Assembly: GCF_002008165.1 (NCBI RefSeq)
Contig: NZ_MRDM01000013.1
Location: forward strand, 1-64,000
Length of the DNA stretch: 64,000 nt
From: Rhizobium laguerreae
GTDB taxonomy: Bacteria; Pseudomonadota; Alphaproteobacteria; Rhizobiales; Rhizobiaceae
Reading direction: 5' to 3'
In this document: piece by piece, positions 55,155 through 64,000 of the stretch
Position numbering within the stretch: the stretch's first letter is position 1
Layout of the letters: every line of letters begins with the position of its first letter
Notes under the pieces: generated by a model
The model's database searches: none
Told to the model about the DNA's origin: nothing
What the model saw: the letters and a program-made list of their open reading frames with translations, nothing else
Made by a program: the position numbers and the translations under genes

Positions 55155-55877
55155 CTACCTGGCGCGGAGCGGACCCAGCAGCTTTTCGTATTCGCGCTCC
55201 GGCACTCCATAGCAGCCACCGGCAATTTCGATCAGTTTTTCCCTGTCCATTATTCGCACGTTTCCGCGGGTCGATCGGATCGCGTGGACGCCTTCAAGGA
55301 CGTGTAGTTCATTGGTGACGCCCGAACGCCGGACGCCGAGCATCAATGCCAGAAATTCATGGGTAATGGCCAGGTCATTGCCTTCAAGGCGGTCGTGACA
55401 CATCAGGATCCACCGCGCCAGCCGCTCATGCATATTGTAGCGGGCGTTGGCGAGCGCCGAATGGGCGAGCTGCAGCACGGTTGTGTGAACATAGCGAAGG
55501 AAGAACGCTTTCATCTCGAGATCATCGGCGAGGGCGCGCTGAAACGTCTCCATCGGCACCATAATTCCGGACCCTGCGACCTGCATGAAGGTGCGCGTGG
55601 GGGTGGTCTCTACCGCCAGAACGACGTGCATGCCGGATGCGCCTTCGCGCCCGATGTGGCCGATTTCCACCACCTCTTCATCGATGCTGCTGACCACCAT
55701 GGATGCCAGGCCTCTTTCCAAGAAGCAGACATGCGTGGTTGGGACGTCGCTGGCAACAAGAACGTGCCGTATTGGCAGGTCGACGCGCTCCATCCCTTCC
55801 GAGAGGCGTGCGAAGCGGTCCGCGCTCAACATTTTCAGCAGGGTGTTTTCGACAGTCGATTGGTCAAGGTGAGTCAT
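55155..55877 (-). CDS. Crp/Fnr-family regulator, copy 4
   Basis: A 240-residue regulator from ATG 55875-55877 (GGAG six bases upstream): THVCFLERGLASMVVSSIDE, EIGHIGREGASGMHVVLAVE, LRYVHTTVLQLAHSALANAR in the dimer helix and ITHEFLALMLGVRRSGVTNE in the winged helix, ending YGVPEREYEKLLGPLRA. It is more distant from copies 1 and 3 than they are from each other. Convergent with DUF6894 copy 5, the two stops almost touching. Confidence 0.9.
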   Translation of the reverse strand: MTHLDQSTVENTLLKMLSADRFARLSEGMERVDLPIRHVLVASDVPTTHVCFLERGLASMVVSSIDEEVVEIGHIGREGASGMHVVLAVETTPTRTFMQVAGSGIMVPMETFQRALADDLEMKAFFLRYVHTTVLQLAHSALANARYNMHERLARWILMCHDRLEGNDLAITHEFLALMLGVRRSGVTNELHVLEGVHAIRSTRGNVRIMDREKLIEIAGGCYGVPEREYEKLLGPLRAR

Positions 55878-56601
55878 AGCGGCTCCGCATGGGAGCTTGG
55901 ATGTCAAAACCAAACGCCTGTGAGTTGGTGAAAAACTACGGGACGGCCGTTGGTTTGACCATAGGTCCCAAGGAACTGTGCGTTTATGACAAAACCGCAC
56001 ATAAGCCGCTGAAATTGTTGACAACCAGCGACGAGAAATCGGTAGCGATCTTTCGATACCTGGCAAAGACCTTAGCACACTTTGCCTCGGCATGCGCGCT
56101 CATTGCGAAAGGACGAGCGATTCCTAATATTAATATCTGCCTTTTGTGGATCGTTGACATAAATCGCAATCAATCTCGCCAGCCAAGTCGGCGGCAATGC
56201 GCTTCGGCGGTCAGGACGGCCGCCTTTCGGTCAGCATAGGGACCCGGCAGATAGACCGTGACGCCGCGGAAACTGACGATCACCGCCTTTGCCACATATT
56301 GAAGACGATAGCCATATCAGGCTCGTAAGCCACTTTGTTTTCCTGACCACGTTACACCATCGAGATGTGCTCTGAGATGGGGCAGGGAAGGTCAACTCGA
56401 CGGAGCTGAGGCGCGCGCTGGACAGGTGGGATGCTCGACTGCCGCTTCGTTGGCCGCAAGTGGAAACCGCAAAAATGCCTACATTCGTCATCCCTGTCAC
56501 GTCCGGTTGACACGGCACGGACCTCGGAACTGAGAAGCATCCAGCCCGCATTTTGTTCCAATTCAGCCCGTTGAGATGAGGTGATGGAAACATAAAGCGC
56601 G
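55878..56601. other. Intergenic region, one weak small frame
   Basis: A minus-strand frame at 56170-56295 with a GTG start would give 41 residues, AKAVIVSFRGVTVYLPGPYA then DRKAAVLTAEAHCRRLGW; it reads like protein but has no ribosome site and may be the end of a lost gene. Nothing else is supported. Confidence 0.35.
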
Positions 56602-57192
56602 TCAGCCGACCTGCTCGACATTGAGGGTGCCGGCGGGAAGCGGCCTGATCAGAGACTTCGCCGAGACAGATGGATCGAGCCAGTCGGCCCAGGCGTCCCG
56701 CTCAAGTATGACGATCTGCCGGTCGTGGTAAGGCGCGATATCCGGGCCAGGCTCCATCGTCAGCATGGCGAAGGCTTGCCCGACGTCATCCGTCTCGCGC
56801 CAGATGCCGGCGATGCAGAAAATTGGTTCGTCCTTCTTGGTGAACAGCCACTTGTCCTTGCGCTTTTTGCCTTTCTCGGTTGGTTCGGTGAACTCGTAGA
56901 AACCATCGGCGACGATCAGGCATCGGTTAGAATCGAACTCGCGTCCATCGGAGCGGAAATTATAGACCGGCCGCTTGTTCCGGCCAGGCCAGCTCCACCG
57001 GCGGCGGACGAGGTCCGCCTCGTCGCGCGTTCCCTCGAGTGTGCGGATGATCGGCGCTATATCTGTAATCTTGATGTCTTCGCGTGCCTCAATGTTCGGT
57101 GCACCTTCACCAAAGCGGATCTTGATCTTGAGATGGGCGAAGTCCTCCACAATCGACGCCACGTCCACCATCAGCCGATAATCATTGCACAT
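56602..57192 (-). CDS. SOS response-associated peptidase (SRAP / YedK type)
   Basis: A 196-residue SRAP protein. The start MCNDYRL gives the essential Cys2 that bonds abasic sites in single-stranded DNA; the Asn in VYNFRSDGREF, the Glu in IVADGFYEFTEP and the His in IAPYHDRQIVIL complete the site. These proteins shield abasic DNA at stalled forks. It is divergent from a second SRAP-like gene, 51 bases away, with a LexA box in between, and close to the imu cassette, which fits damage induction. Confidence 0.92.
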   Translation of the reverse strand: MCNDYRLMVDVASIVEDFAHLKIKIRFGEGAPNIEAREDIKITDIAPIIRTLEGTRDEADLVRRRWSWPGRNKRPVYNFRSDGREFDSNRCLIVADGFYEFTEPTEKGKKRKDKWLFTKKDEPIFCIAGIWRETDDVGQAFAMLTMEPGPDIAPYHDRQIVILERDAWADWLDPSVSAKSLIRPLPAGTLNVEQVG

Positions 57193-57223
57193 GCTTTCCT
57201 CGCAGTTCTTGTTGTGAAGCGTG

Positions 57224-57238
57224 GTTCTTGCTATGTTC
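57224..57238. promoter_or_regulatory. LexA box between the SRAP genes
   Basis: GTTC-TTGCTAT-GTTC, an exact match to the alphaproteobacterial SOS box GTTC-N7-GTTC, placed in the 51-base gap between two divergent SRAP genes. It could control both. Confidence 0.8.
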
Positions 57239-57243
57239 TACAT

Positions 57244-57753
57244 ATGATGAACGCGAAGGTTTTCCAGTCCGACGCACCGCTCGACGAGCGCCGCGTCATC
57301 ATAAGACGGCGTGACGGCGATGTGGAGATGGTGGAGCTGCCCTGGGGGTTGCGTCCGCTCGATGGCGGCCTACGCGCGGCCAATGTCGTCCGCTCTGAAG
57401 GAAGGACGTTTCTAACGCACCGCTGCCTGGTGCCGGCATCCGAGTTTCGCCATCGCAGTGGAGCGAGGAACTTCTGTTTCTCGCTCAAGAACGGTGACTG
57501 GTTCTATTTCGCCGGTATCTGGCGGCAGGCGTCCCATGGCTGGCCGGAAGCCTACGCCATCCTGACCATCGAGGCGAATGCCGACATTGCGCCCTATCAT
57601 GACCGGCAGATGGCGGTGCTGACGCGTGATCAGCAGATGGACTGGCTCGATGGGCTTCTACCGGAAGAGGAAATCCTGCGGCCACTCCCGGCAGGTACAT
57701 TCCGCGTCAAGCCTCTTTCGAACGTTCCGTTCCAGTCATCGCTGGCAGTCTAA
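57244..57753 (+). CDS. SRAP-like protein lacking the catalytic cysteine
   Basis: A 169-residue paralogue of the divergent SRAP protein. MVELPWGLRPLDGGLRAANV, THRCLVPASEFRHRS and ADIAPYHDRQMAVLTRDQQM are SRAP motifs and the His is kept, but the protein starts MMNAKVFQ with no Cys at position 2, and the Glu motif G-F-Y-E-W is replaced by S-E-F-R-H. ATG 57244 or 57247. The open frame reaching back to 56725 is antisense to the other SRAP and is rejected. It is either a degenerate copy or a non-catalytic partner. Confidence 0.82.
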   Translation: MMNAKVFQSDAPLDERRVIIRRRDGDVEMVELPWGLRPLDGGLRAANVVRSEGRTFLTHRCLVPASEFRHRSGARNFCFSLKNGDWFYFAGIWRQASHGWPEAYAILTIEANADIAPYHDRQMAVLTRDQQMDWLDGLLPEEEILRPLPAGTFRVKPLSNVPFQSSLAV

Positions 57754-58161
57754 AGCGCGAGCCGCAACTGCGGCGCTTTATCACCTGCGTTGCGCCAGTG
57801 AGGACAGCAACACGTCGGGCGGGGGGCCATGACCGTCGAGCCGCTTGATCCGCGAAGTTGTGTCGGCGGGGTGCCTTCAGGCGTGGGGATCGAGAAGAAA
57901 TTGCAGACACGACACGACGATGCCGACTTGTCCCCGCAATTCACACAAAGGGATTAGCGCTCGCAAACGCTCGGAAAAAAAGTCGGCCGCCGCTATTGGG
58001 CTGATTCTCATGGGTATTCTGCTGATTTCTAATGTTCAGGATAATATTCCCATTCCTCCGGTTGCTTGACTCTTTTATAGGGTGGGAACAGAAAGAGAAC
58101 ATCCGCATTTTGTTCGACATGATGTCGGCCGCCAACACGACCGTGAAGAGAGCCGTGAATA
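57754..58161. other. Intergenic region with the imu promoter
   Basis: No gene is supported. The last 80 bases hold the LexA box and promoter of the imu cassette. Confidence 0.45.
58086..58100. promoter_or_regulatory. LexA box of the imuA-imuB-dnaE2 operon
   Basis: GAAC-AGAAAGA-GAAC, the reverse form of GTTC-N7-GTTC, 62 bases before imuA. An adjacent TTGACT-like AT-rich stretch may be the promoter it blocks. Confidence 0.8.
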
Positions 58162-58914
58162 ATGACTGCTGCCCGTGAAAGGGTGATTTCCGATCTGCGC
58201 GAGCGCATCGCCTCGCTGGAAGGCGTGTCAGCCAGAAAGGCTGGCTGTCTTTCATTCGGCGTGCCGGAAATCGATGCAGTCCTGCCGGGAGGTGGCCTTG
58301 CCCATGGCGCCCTACACGAATTTGCAGGTGGCGGATCGGGCACGGTGGATGGCGCGGCGGCAGCCCTGTTTGCGGCGGGCATCGCAGCACGCACGAAGGG
58401 CCCGATCGTCTGGTGCCTGACACGTCCGGACCTGTTCTTTCCGGCGCTCGCTGAGGTCGGTCTCCATCCCGACCGGGTGATCTTTGTCGAATCCGACAAG
58501 GAGGAAGACGTGCTCGCCAATATGGAGGAGGGGCTGTCCTTCGGCGGGCTCGGCGCCGTCGTCGGTGAACTCGTTCGCCTGCCGATGGTCGGCTCGCGCC
58601 GGCTGCAGCTGGCGGCTGAGCGAACGGGCACGATGGCGCTCGCTGTGCGACGCTGGCGACGGCAGACGGAGGCGAATGATTTCGGCCAGCCGACGGCGTC
58701 GACCACGCGGTGGCGGGTCAGCGTCATGCCGTCGGAGGAATTGCCGGTGCCGGGTGTGGGGAGGGCCCAATGGTTGCTGGAACTGATGCGCGTGAAAGCG
58801 GGTGAATGTGCTGAGTTTCTCGTGAGGGCGTGCGATGACAAGGGTTGTCTCGATCTATCTTCCGGATCTGCCGACGGATCGCATTCGTCGCGCCGATCCG
58901 TCTATTCCGCCTGA
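58162..58914 (+). CDS. imuA: ImuA, RecA-like mutagenesis factor
   Basis: A 250-residue protein with a RecA/SulA-like fold that lacks a proper Walker A: FGVPEIDAVLPGGGLAHGAL and HEFAGGGSGTVDGAAAALFA. WCLTRPDLFFPALAEVGLHP and LAAERTGTMALAVRRW are further family signatures. ImuA works with ImuB and DnaE2 in damage-induced mutagenesis at replication gaps. Its 3' end overlaps imuB by 80 bases, so translation is linked. Confidence 0.92.
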   Translation: MTAARERVISDLRERIASLEGVSARKAGCLSFGVPEIDAVLPGGGLAHGALHEFAGGGSGTVDGAAAALFAAGIAARTKGPIVWCLTRPDLFFPALAEVGLHPDRVIFVESDKEEDVLANMEEGLSFGGLGAVVGELVRLPMVGSRRLQLAAERTGTMALAVRRWRRQTEANDFGQPTASTTRWRVSVMPSEELPVPGVGRAQWLLELMRVKAGECAEFLVRACDDKGCLDLSSGSADGSHSSRRSVYSA

Positions 58915-60346
58915 ACAGGCGATTGCCGTGATCGCCAGGAGCGGCTCGAAACGCTGGGTGTCGGCCGCCGACGCGGCCGCCAGGAAAGCCGGCGTTCATC
59001 TCGGCATGCCGGCGGCCAAAGCACAGGCACTGTTCCGCGGCCTGATGCTGGTCGATGCGGATCCTGCAAAGGATGCCGCAGCACTTGAGCGCATTACCCT
59101 CTGGGCGCTGACGCTCTATTCGCCGATCGTCGCGGTCGATGGGATTGATGGGATCGTCATGGACACAGAGGGTGCCGATCACCTGCAGGGCGGCGAGCTC
59201 GCCATGGTGACGAAGATCGCCAATCAGTTCCTGGCAAAAAAACTCACTCCCCGTGTCGCCATCGCCGACACCTGGGGTGCGGCCCACGCCTGTGCTCGTG
59301 CCATCAGCCGCGAAACGGTCATCGTGCCTTCAGGTGAGACCGTCCGCGCCGTCGAAAAGCTGCCGATATCGTTGCTGCGCCTTCCCGGGAAAGTCGTCAG
59401 CGATCTGCGCACGCTTGGTTTCCAGACCATCGGCGAATTGGCCAACACGCCGCGCGCGCCACTGACGCTTCGTTTCGGTCCGGAGATTGGCCGGCGGCTC
59501 GACCAGATGTTCGGCCGCATCAGCGAACCGATCGATCCGATCCGCACCGCCGAGCTCGTCGAGGTGAGCCGCGCCTTCGCCGAGCCGATCGGTGCTGCCG
59601 AAACCATCGACAAATATGTCGGCCGGCTGGTGGTGCAACTGATCGAGGAGCTGCAAAGGCGCGGCCTCGGTGTTCGGCGCGCCGACCTGATCGTCGAAAA
59701 GGTTGACGGTGCGCGCCAGGCAATCCGCGCCGGCACAGTGAAGCCGGTGCGCGATGTCGCCTGGCTGACGAAGCTGTTTCGCGACCGGACGGAAAAGATC
59801 GAGCCCGGCTTCGGGATCGAAAAGCTCACCCTGGTTGCGGTGATGGCAGAGCCCCTGGAGGAGCGCCAGAAATCCTCCTCGCTGGTCGAGGAGGAAGTGA
59901 AGGACGTGACGCCGCTGATCGATATTTACGGCAACCGCGGCCAGCGCGTGTATCGGGTGGCGCCCGTTGCCTCCGACGTGCCCGAGCGCTCCGTCCAACG
60001 GATCAGTCCTGCTGCCGATCCGGTCGAGGTCACCTGGGTCAGCCATTGGCGCCGGCCTGTCCGGCTGCTGGCGCGTCCCGAGCTGATCGAGGCCATCGCC
60101 TTGCTGCCGGACCGTCCGCCGGTCTCGATCACCTGGCGCGGCAAGCGCCGGAAGGTCGAGCGGGCCGATGGTCCGGAACGGATTTTTGGCGAGTGGTGGC
60201 AGCGCGACGCGGAGATGGAGGCGGTGCGGGATTATTTCGTCATCGAAGACGAGGCCGGCGAGCGCCTCTGGGTGTTTCGCTCCGGTGATGGCATCGATCC
60301 GGAAACCGGAAGCCACCGCTGGTTCTGCCATGGGATCTTCGCATGA
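58835..60346 (+). CDS. imuB: ImuB, Y-family polymerase-like protein
   Basis: A 503-residue Y-family-like protein without the acidic catalytic triad: [20 protein letters not shown] at the N-terminus where active polymerases have D-x-D, then [38 protein letters not shown] (helix-hairpin-helix) and a long C-terminal region. ImuB is non-catalytic and tethers DnaE2 to the sliding clamp. The stop overlaps dnaE2 as ATGA. Confidence 0.93.
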   Translation: MTRVVSIYLPDLPTDRIRRADPSIPPEQAIAVIARSGSKRWVSAADAAARKAGVHLGMPAAKAQALFRGLMLVDADPAKDAAALERITLWALTLYSPIVAVDGIDGIVMDTEGADHLQGGELAMVTKIANQFLAKKLTPRVAIADTWGAAHACARAISRETVIVPSGETVRAVEKLPISLLRLPGKVVSDLRTLGFQTIGELANTPRAPLTLRFGPEIGRRLDQMFGRISEPIDPIRTAELVEVSRAFAEPIGAAETIDKYVGRLVVQLIEELQRRGLGVRRADLIVEKVDGARQAIRAGTVKPVRDVAWLTKLFRDRTEKIEPGFGIEKLTLVAVMAEPLEERQKSSSLVEEEVKDVTPLIDIYGNRGQRVYRVAPVASDVPERSVQRISPAADPVEVTWVSHWRRPVRLLARPELIEAIALLPDRPPVSITWRGKRRKVERADGPERIFGEWWQRDAEMEAVRDYFVIEDEAGERLWVFRSGDGIDPETGSHRWFCHGIFA

Positions 60347-63300
60347 GTTATGCCGAGCTGCAGGTCACGACGCATTTTTCCTTCCTGCGCGGTGCGAGTT
60401 CGGCGCACGAACTGTTCGAGACCGCCAAGGCTCTTGGCATCGAAGCCCTCGGCGTTGTCGACCGCAATTCGCTTGCCGGAATTGTCCGGGCGCTTGAAGC
60501 ATCGCGTGCCACCGCCTTACGTCTCGTTGTCGGTTGCCGGCTCGATCTGCAAGACGGCATGTCGGTGCTGGTCTATCCGACGGATCGCCCTGCCTATTCC
60601 CGGCTCACCCGCCTTATCACGCTCGGCAAGTCGCGCGGCGGCAAGAACAACTGCATCCTGCACTGGGACGATGTCATTGCCTACACCGACGGCATGATCG
60701 GCATTCTTGTGCCGGACCTGCCGGATGACGCCTGCGCGATCCAGCTGCGCAAGATGGCCGAGCTGTTTGGTGATCGGGCCTATGTATCACTTTGTCTGCG
60801 GCGCCGGCAGAACGACCAGCTGCGGCTGCATGAAATTTCCAATGTTGCGGCGCGGTTCAAGGTGCGGACGGTCGTCACCAATGATGTCCTCTTCCACGAG
60901 CCAGGCCGCCGACAGCTGCAGGACATTGTCACCTGCATTCGCACCCGCACGACCATCGATGATGTCGGTTTCGAGCGCGAGCGCCACGCCGATCGTTATC
61001 TGAAGCCGCCGGAAGAAATGGAGCGGTTGTTTCCGCGATACCGGCAAGCCCTCACGCGAACCCTGGAGATCGTCCGTCGCTGCACCTTCTCGCTCGAGGA
61101 ACTCACCTACCAATATCCGGAGGAGGCGATCGTGCCGGGCAAGGATGCCCAGGCTTCGCTCGAGCATTATGTCTGGCAATGCGTGCCCGATCGCTATCCC
61201 GAAGGACTGCCGCCCGATGTATTGAAGGTCGTGCGGCACGAACTCGATCTCATCCGCACCATGAAATACGCGCCCTATTTTCTGACCGTCTTCTCGATCG
61301 TGCGTTATGCGCGGTCTGAAGGTATCCTTTGCCAGGGAAGGGGTTCTGCCGCCAACAGCGCCGTCTGCTACATTCTCGGCATTACCAGTATCGACCCCTC
61401 GACCAACGACCTTCTGTTCGAACGCTTCGTCAGCCAGGAGCGCGACGAGCCGCCGGATATCGATGTGGATTTCGAGCACGAGCGGCGCGAAGAGGTCATC
61501 CAGTGGATATACAGGACCTACACGCACCAGAAGGCGGCGCTCTGCGCGACCGTGACGCGCTACCGCGCCAAGGGCGCGATCCGCGATGTCGGCAAGGCAC
61601 TTGGTTTGCCGGAGGACGTGATCAAGGCCTTGTCGTCCGGGATGTGGTCCTGGTCGGAAGAGGTCTGCGATCGCAATGTCCGCGAGCTCAATCTCAATCC
61701 AGACGACCGGCGTCTCGTGCTGACCTTGAAGCTTGCCCAGCAATTGATGGGCGCGCCACGGCATCTCGGCCAGCATCCGGGCGGGTTCGTCCTCACCCAT
61801 GATCGGCTCGACGATCTCGTGCCGATAGAACCGGCCACGATGAAGGACCGTCAGATCATCGAATGGGACAAGGACGACGTCGAAGCCCTGAAATTCATGA
61901 AGGTGGACATCCTGGCGCTTGGAATGCTGACCTGCATGGCCAAGGCCTTCGATCTGATCCGCGAGCACAAGGATCGGGATCTCGACCTGTCTGACATCGA
62001 GCAGGAGGATCCTGCGACCTATGCGATGATCCGCAAGGCCGATACGCTCGGCACCTTCCAGATCGAAAGCCGCGCGCAGATGGCGATGCTGCCGCGGCTG
62101 AAACCCCGGACCTTCTACGACCTCGTGGTGCAGGTAGCGATCGTCCGGCCGGGCCCGATCCAGGGCGACATGGTGCATCCCTATCTGCGCCGGCGTGAAG
62201 GCAAGGAGGCAGTCGAATATCCGACGCCCGAGCTTGAGGCGGTGCTCGGCAAGACGCTCGGCGTGCCGCTGTTTCAGGAGAGCGCGATGAGGGTGGCGAT
62301 GGTCTGCGCCGGCTTTACCGGCGGCGAGGCGGACCAGCTGCGCAAGTCGATGGCGACTTTCAAGTTCACCGGCGGCGTCTCGCGGTTCAAGGACAAACTC
62401 GTATCAGGGATGGTTCGGAACGGCTACACGCCAGAATTCGCCGAAAAGACCTTCTCCCAGCTCGAAGGCTTTGGCTCCTATGGTTTTCCGGAGAGCCATG
62501 CGGCATCCTTCGCGCTGATCGCCTATGCGTCGAGCTATATCAAACGCCACTATCCGGAAGCCTTCTGCGCGGCGCTCATTAATTCGCAGCCCATGGGTTT
62601 TTACGCGCCGGCGCAGATTGTCGGCGATGCGAGAGTCCACGGCGTCGAGGTGCGGCCGATCTGCATCAATCGGTCCCGATGGGACTGCACTCTGGAGCGG
62701 ATCGGCAATTCTGGCCGCCATGCCGTCCGGCTGGGCTTCCGGCAAGTGAAAGGATTGGCAGTCGCTGACGCCGCGCGCATCGTCGCGGCACGCATGGATA
62801 ATGCCTTTGCCTCGGTTGATGACATGTGGCGCCGATCCGGCGTGCCATCGGAAGCGCTCGTCCAGCTTGCCAAGGCCGATGTCTTTCTGCCGTCGCTGAA
62901 GCTCGAACGCCGCGACGCGCAATGGGCGATCAAGGCGCTGCGCGATGAACCCTTGCCGTTGTTTGCGGCCGCGGCCGAACGGGAGATGGCTGCAATTGCC
63001 GAGCAGCAGGAGCCGGAGGTGGCACTTCGGCAGATGACGGACGGGCATAACGTCATCGAGGACTATAGCCATACCGGTCTGACATTGCGGCGGCATCCGA
63101 TCGCCTTCCTGCGCAAGGATTTATCAGTGCGCAACATCATCACCTGTGCCGAGGCGATGAATTCGAGGGACGGGCGGTGGGTCTATACATCAGGTCTTGT
63201 CCTGGTGCGGCAAAAGCCGGGATCGGCCAAGGGCGTGATGTTCATCACCATCGAGGACGAGACCGGTCCTGCCAATCTCGTCGTATGGCCGACACTCTTC

Positions 63301-63600
63301 GAGAAGCGCCGGCGGGTCGTGCTCGGATCTTCGATGATGGCGATCAATGGCCGGATCCAGCGGGAAGGGGAGGTCGTGCATCTTGTCGCCCAGCAGCTGT
63401 TCGACCTGTCAGGCGACCTGGCCGGCCTTGCCGATCGTGATGAAGAGTTCAAGCTTCCGGCCGGCCGTGGTGATGAGTTTGCGCGGGGAGGCGGACCCGA
63501 TCCACGGGACAAACCGAAGCCGGTTATAGCCGCGCGCGACATGTTCGTGCCTGACCTTCATATTGATACATTGAAGGTGAAGAGCAGGAATTTTCATTGA
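60343..63600 (+). CDS. dnaE2: Error-prone DNA polymerase DnaE2 (ImuC)
   Basis: A 1085-residue C-family polymerase. The PHP domain begins [20 protein letters not shown]; the palm has the catalytic D372, D374 and D376 in [14 protein letters not shown], with [16 protein letters not shown] just before; the fingers contain [20 protein letters not shown]; a late OB-fold has [20 protein letters not shown]. DnaE2 lacks the long C-terminal extension of DnaE1, as here. It does translesion synthesis in the SOS response. Start overlaps imuB by four bases. Confidence 0.96.
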   Translation: MSYAELQVTTHFSFLRGASSAHELFETAKALGIEALGVVDRNSLAGIVRALEASRATALRLVVGCRLDLQDGMSVLVYPTDRPAYSRLTRLITLGKSRGGKNNCILHWDDVIAYTDGMIGILVPDLPDDACAIQLRKMAELFGDRAYVSLCLRRRQNDQLRLHEISNVAARFKVRTVVTNDVLFHEPGRRQLQDIVTCIRTRTTIDDVGFERERHADRYLKPPEEMERLFPRYRQALTRTLEIVRRCTFSLEELTYQYPEEAIVPGKDAQASLEHYVWQCVPDRYPEGLPPDVLKVVRHELDLIRTMKYAPYFLTVFSIVRYARSEGILCQGRGSAANSAVCYILGITSIDPSTNDLLFERFVSQERDEPPDIDVDFEHERREEVIQWIYRTYTHQKAALCATVTRYRAKGAIRDVGKALGLPEDVIKALSSGMWSWSEEVCDRNVRELNLNPDDRRLVLTLKLAQQLMGAPRHLGQHPGGFVLTHDRLDDLVPIEPATMKDRQIIEWDKDDVEALKFMKVDILALGMLTCMAKAFDLIREHKDRDLDLSDIEQEDPATYAMIRKADTLGTFQIESRAQMAMLPRLKPRTFYDLVVQVAIVRPGPIQGDMVHPYLRRREGKEAVEYPTPELEAVLGKTLGVPLFQESAMRVAMVCAGFTGGEADQLRKSMATFKFTGGVSRFKDKLVSGMVRNGYTPEFAEKTFSQLEGFGSYGFPESHAASFALIAYASSYIKRHYPEAFCAALINSQPMGFYAPAQIVGDARVHGVEVRPICINRSRWDCTLERIGNSGRHAVRLGFRQVKGLAVADAARIVAARMDNAFASVDDMWRRSGVPSEALVQLAKADVFLPSLKLERRDAQWAIKALRDEPLPLFAAAAEREMAAIAEQQEPEVALRQMTDGHNVIEDYSHTGLTLRRHPIAFLRKDLSVRNIITCAEAMNSRDGRWVYTSGLVLVRQKPGSAKGVMFITIEDETGPANLVVWPTLFEKRRRVVLGSSMMAINGRIQREGEVVHLVAQQLFDLSGDLAGLADRDEEFKLPAGRGDEFARGGGPDPRDKPKPVIAARDMFVPDLHIDTLKVKSRNFH

Positions 63601-63725
63601 TATTCAGTTTGAAAAAGCGGCTCGTTGGATCGAAGCCGTTCAAGGCGACGGATTTAAAACGGAATTCCGTGATCCCGCGGATCTGACCGAGTTTCTTTGG
63701 TCAGGCTGTTACGCGGAACCCGCAA

Positions 63726-63929
63726 TCAGAGCACGCTGACGTTCTCGGCCTTGGACTTCCCGGTCTTGCGGTCCTGGCCTACCTCGAAACTGACCTTGTC
63801 ACCTTCTCTGAGCGAGCCGCCTTGCTGCAAAGCGGACACGTGAACGAATACGTCCGCTCCTCCATTCTCCGGAGTGATGAAGCCAAATCCCTTATCATTG
63901 TTGAAAAACTTAACAGTACCGGTCGCCAT
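63726..63929 (-). CDS. cspA: Cold-shock protein CspA family
   Basis: A 67-residue cold-shock domain protein: the single-stranded nucleic-acid-binding motifs RNP1 (KGFGFI) and RNP2 (DVFVHVSA) are intact, in [20 protein letters not shown]. It melts RNA structures in the cytoplasm. AGAGGAA precedes the ATG. The upstream leader extends beyond the window edge, so its cold-shock control cannot be judged. Convergent with dnaE2. Confidence 0.95.
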   Translation of the reverse strand: MATGTVKFFNNDKGFGFITPENGGADVFVHVSALQQGGSLREGDKVSFEVGQDRKTGKSKAENVSVL

Positions 63930-64000
63930 CTCAATTCCTCTTCAGTCTTTGCGGCATGTCTACACGCGAGACAAACCTTATAGCGGAAGCAATTGCCAAT

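Noticed and set aside
59330..60331. 333-codon minus-strand frame
   Set aside because: Antisense of imuB, a usual effect of high-GC coding sequence; likewise the 463-codon frame opposite dnaE2 at 60787-62178.

Overview
The window looks like an accessory replicon (large plasmid or chromid) of a Rhizobium-type alphaproteobacterium. This is inferred from the high-GC rhizobial codon use, the DUF982, DUF6894 and Usg families, FixK/Crp-like regulators without FNR cysteines, an HrcA/CIRCE-controlled groESL, a ROSE-type RNA thermometer before an hsp20 gene, LexA boxes of the alphaproteobacterial GTTC-N7-GTTC form, and the imuA-imuB-dnaE2 mutagenesis cassette. No replication, partition or conjugation genes, rRNA operon, intact tRNA gene, CRISPR array or intact insertion sequence was seen.

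Layout. About 0.3-11.7 kb is a loosely packed catabolic and regulatory region: a substrate-binding protein, an NTF2-like protein, two paralogous LysR regulators, an isochorismatase-like hydrolase, a DUF5996-acetyltransferase fusion, a pirin and a flavin-dependent monooxygenase. Broken genes lie between them: a frameshifted MoaF/SnoaL gene, an LLM-oxidoreductase fragment and pieces of short-chain dehydrogenases. About 12-14.6 kb has a DUF4142 protein, a small secreted protein and a patatin-like lipase. At 15.8-20.3 kb a tight operon encodes cyanophycin synthetase, isoaspartyl peptidase and cyanophycinase, a full make-and-break cycle for a nitrogen storage polymer.

About 20.6-28.8 kb and 43-46 kb, and again 54-56 kb, are built of repeated small modules: Crp/Fnr-type regulators each paired with a small DUF6894 protein (five pairs, one with a broken regulator, plus one lone broken DUF6894 gene), and duplicated small unknown proteins. 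Stray respiratory subunits (SdhD-like, NuoC, NuoD) lie among them. At 29.2-32.5 kb a glycosyltransferase and a debranching-type glucosidase form an operon, followed by a stress block (groEL/groES with a CIRCE operator, usg, dnaJ and cbpM-like fragments), an MFS exporter, a gamma-butyrobetaine-hydroxylase-like dioxygenase and htpG.

At 47.0-53.1 kb is a protein-quality-control island: two small heat-shock proteins (the first behind a ROSE thermometer), a fusion protein with an NDUFS4-like domain, an RNA polymerase omega-like protein, an SPW-repeat membrane protein, a Deg/HtrA protease and an FtsH protease. It resembles in content, but not exactly in order, the transmissible locus of heat/stress tolerance known in other proteobacteria. 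At 56.6-63.6 kb is a DNA-damage region: a divergent pair of SRAP proteins with a LexA box between them, then imuA-imuB-dnaE2 behind its own LexA box, and finally a cold-shock protein.

Overall the window is a stress, storage and damage-tolerance region in which small regulatory modules have multiplied and partly decayed. Function assignments rest on recognised family motifs; no database search was run.
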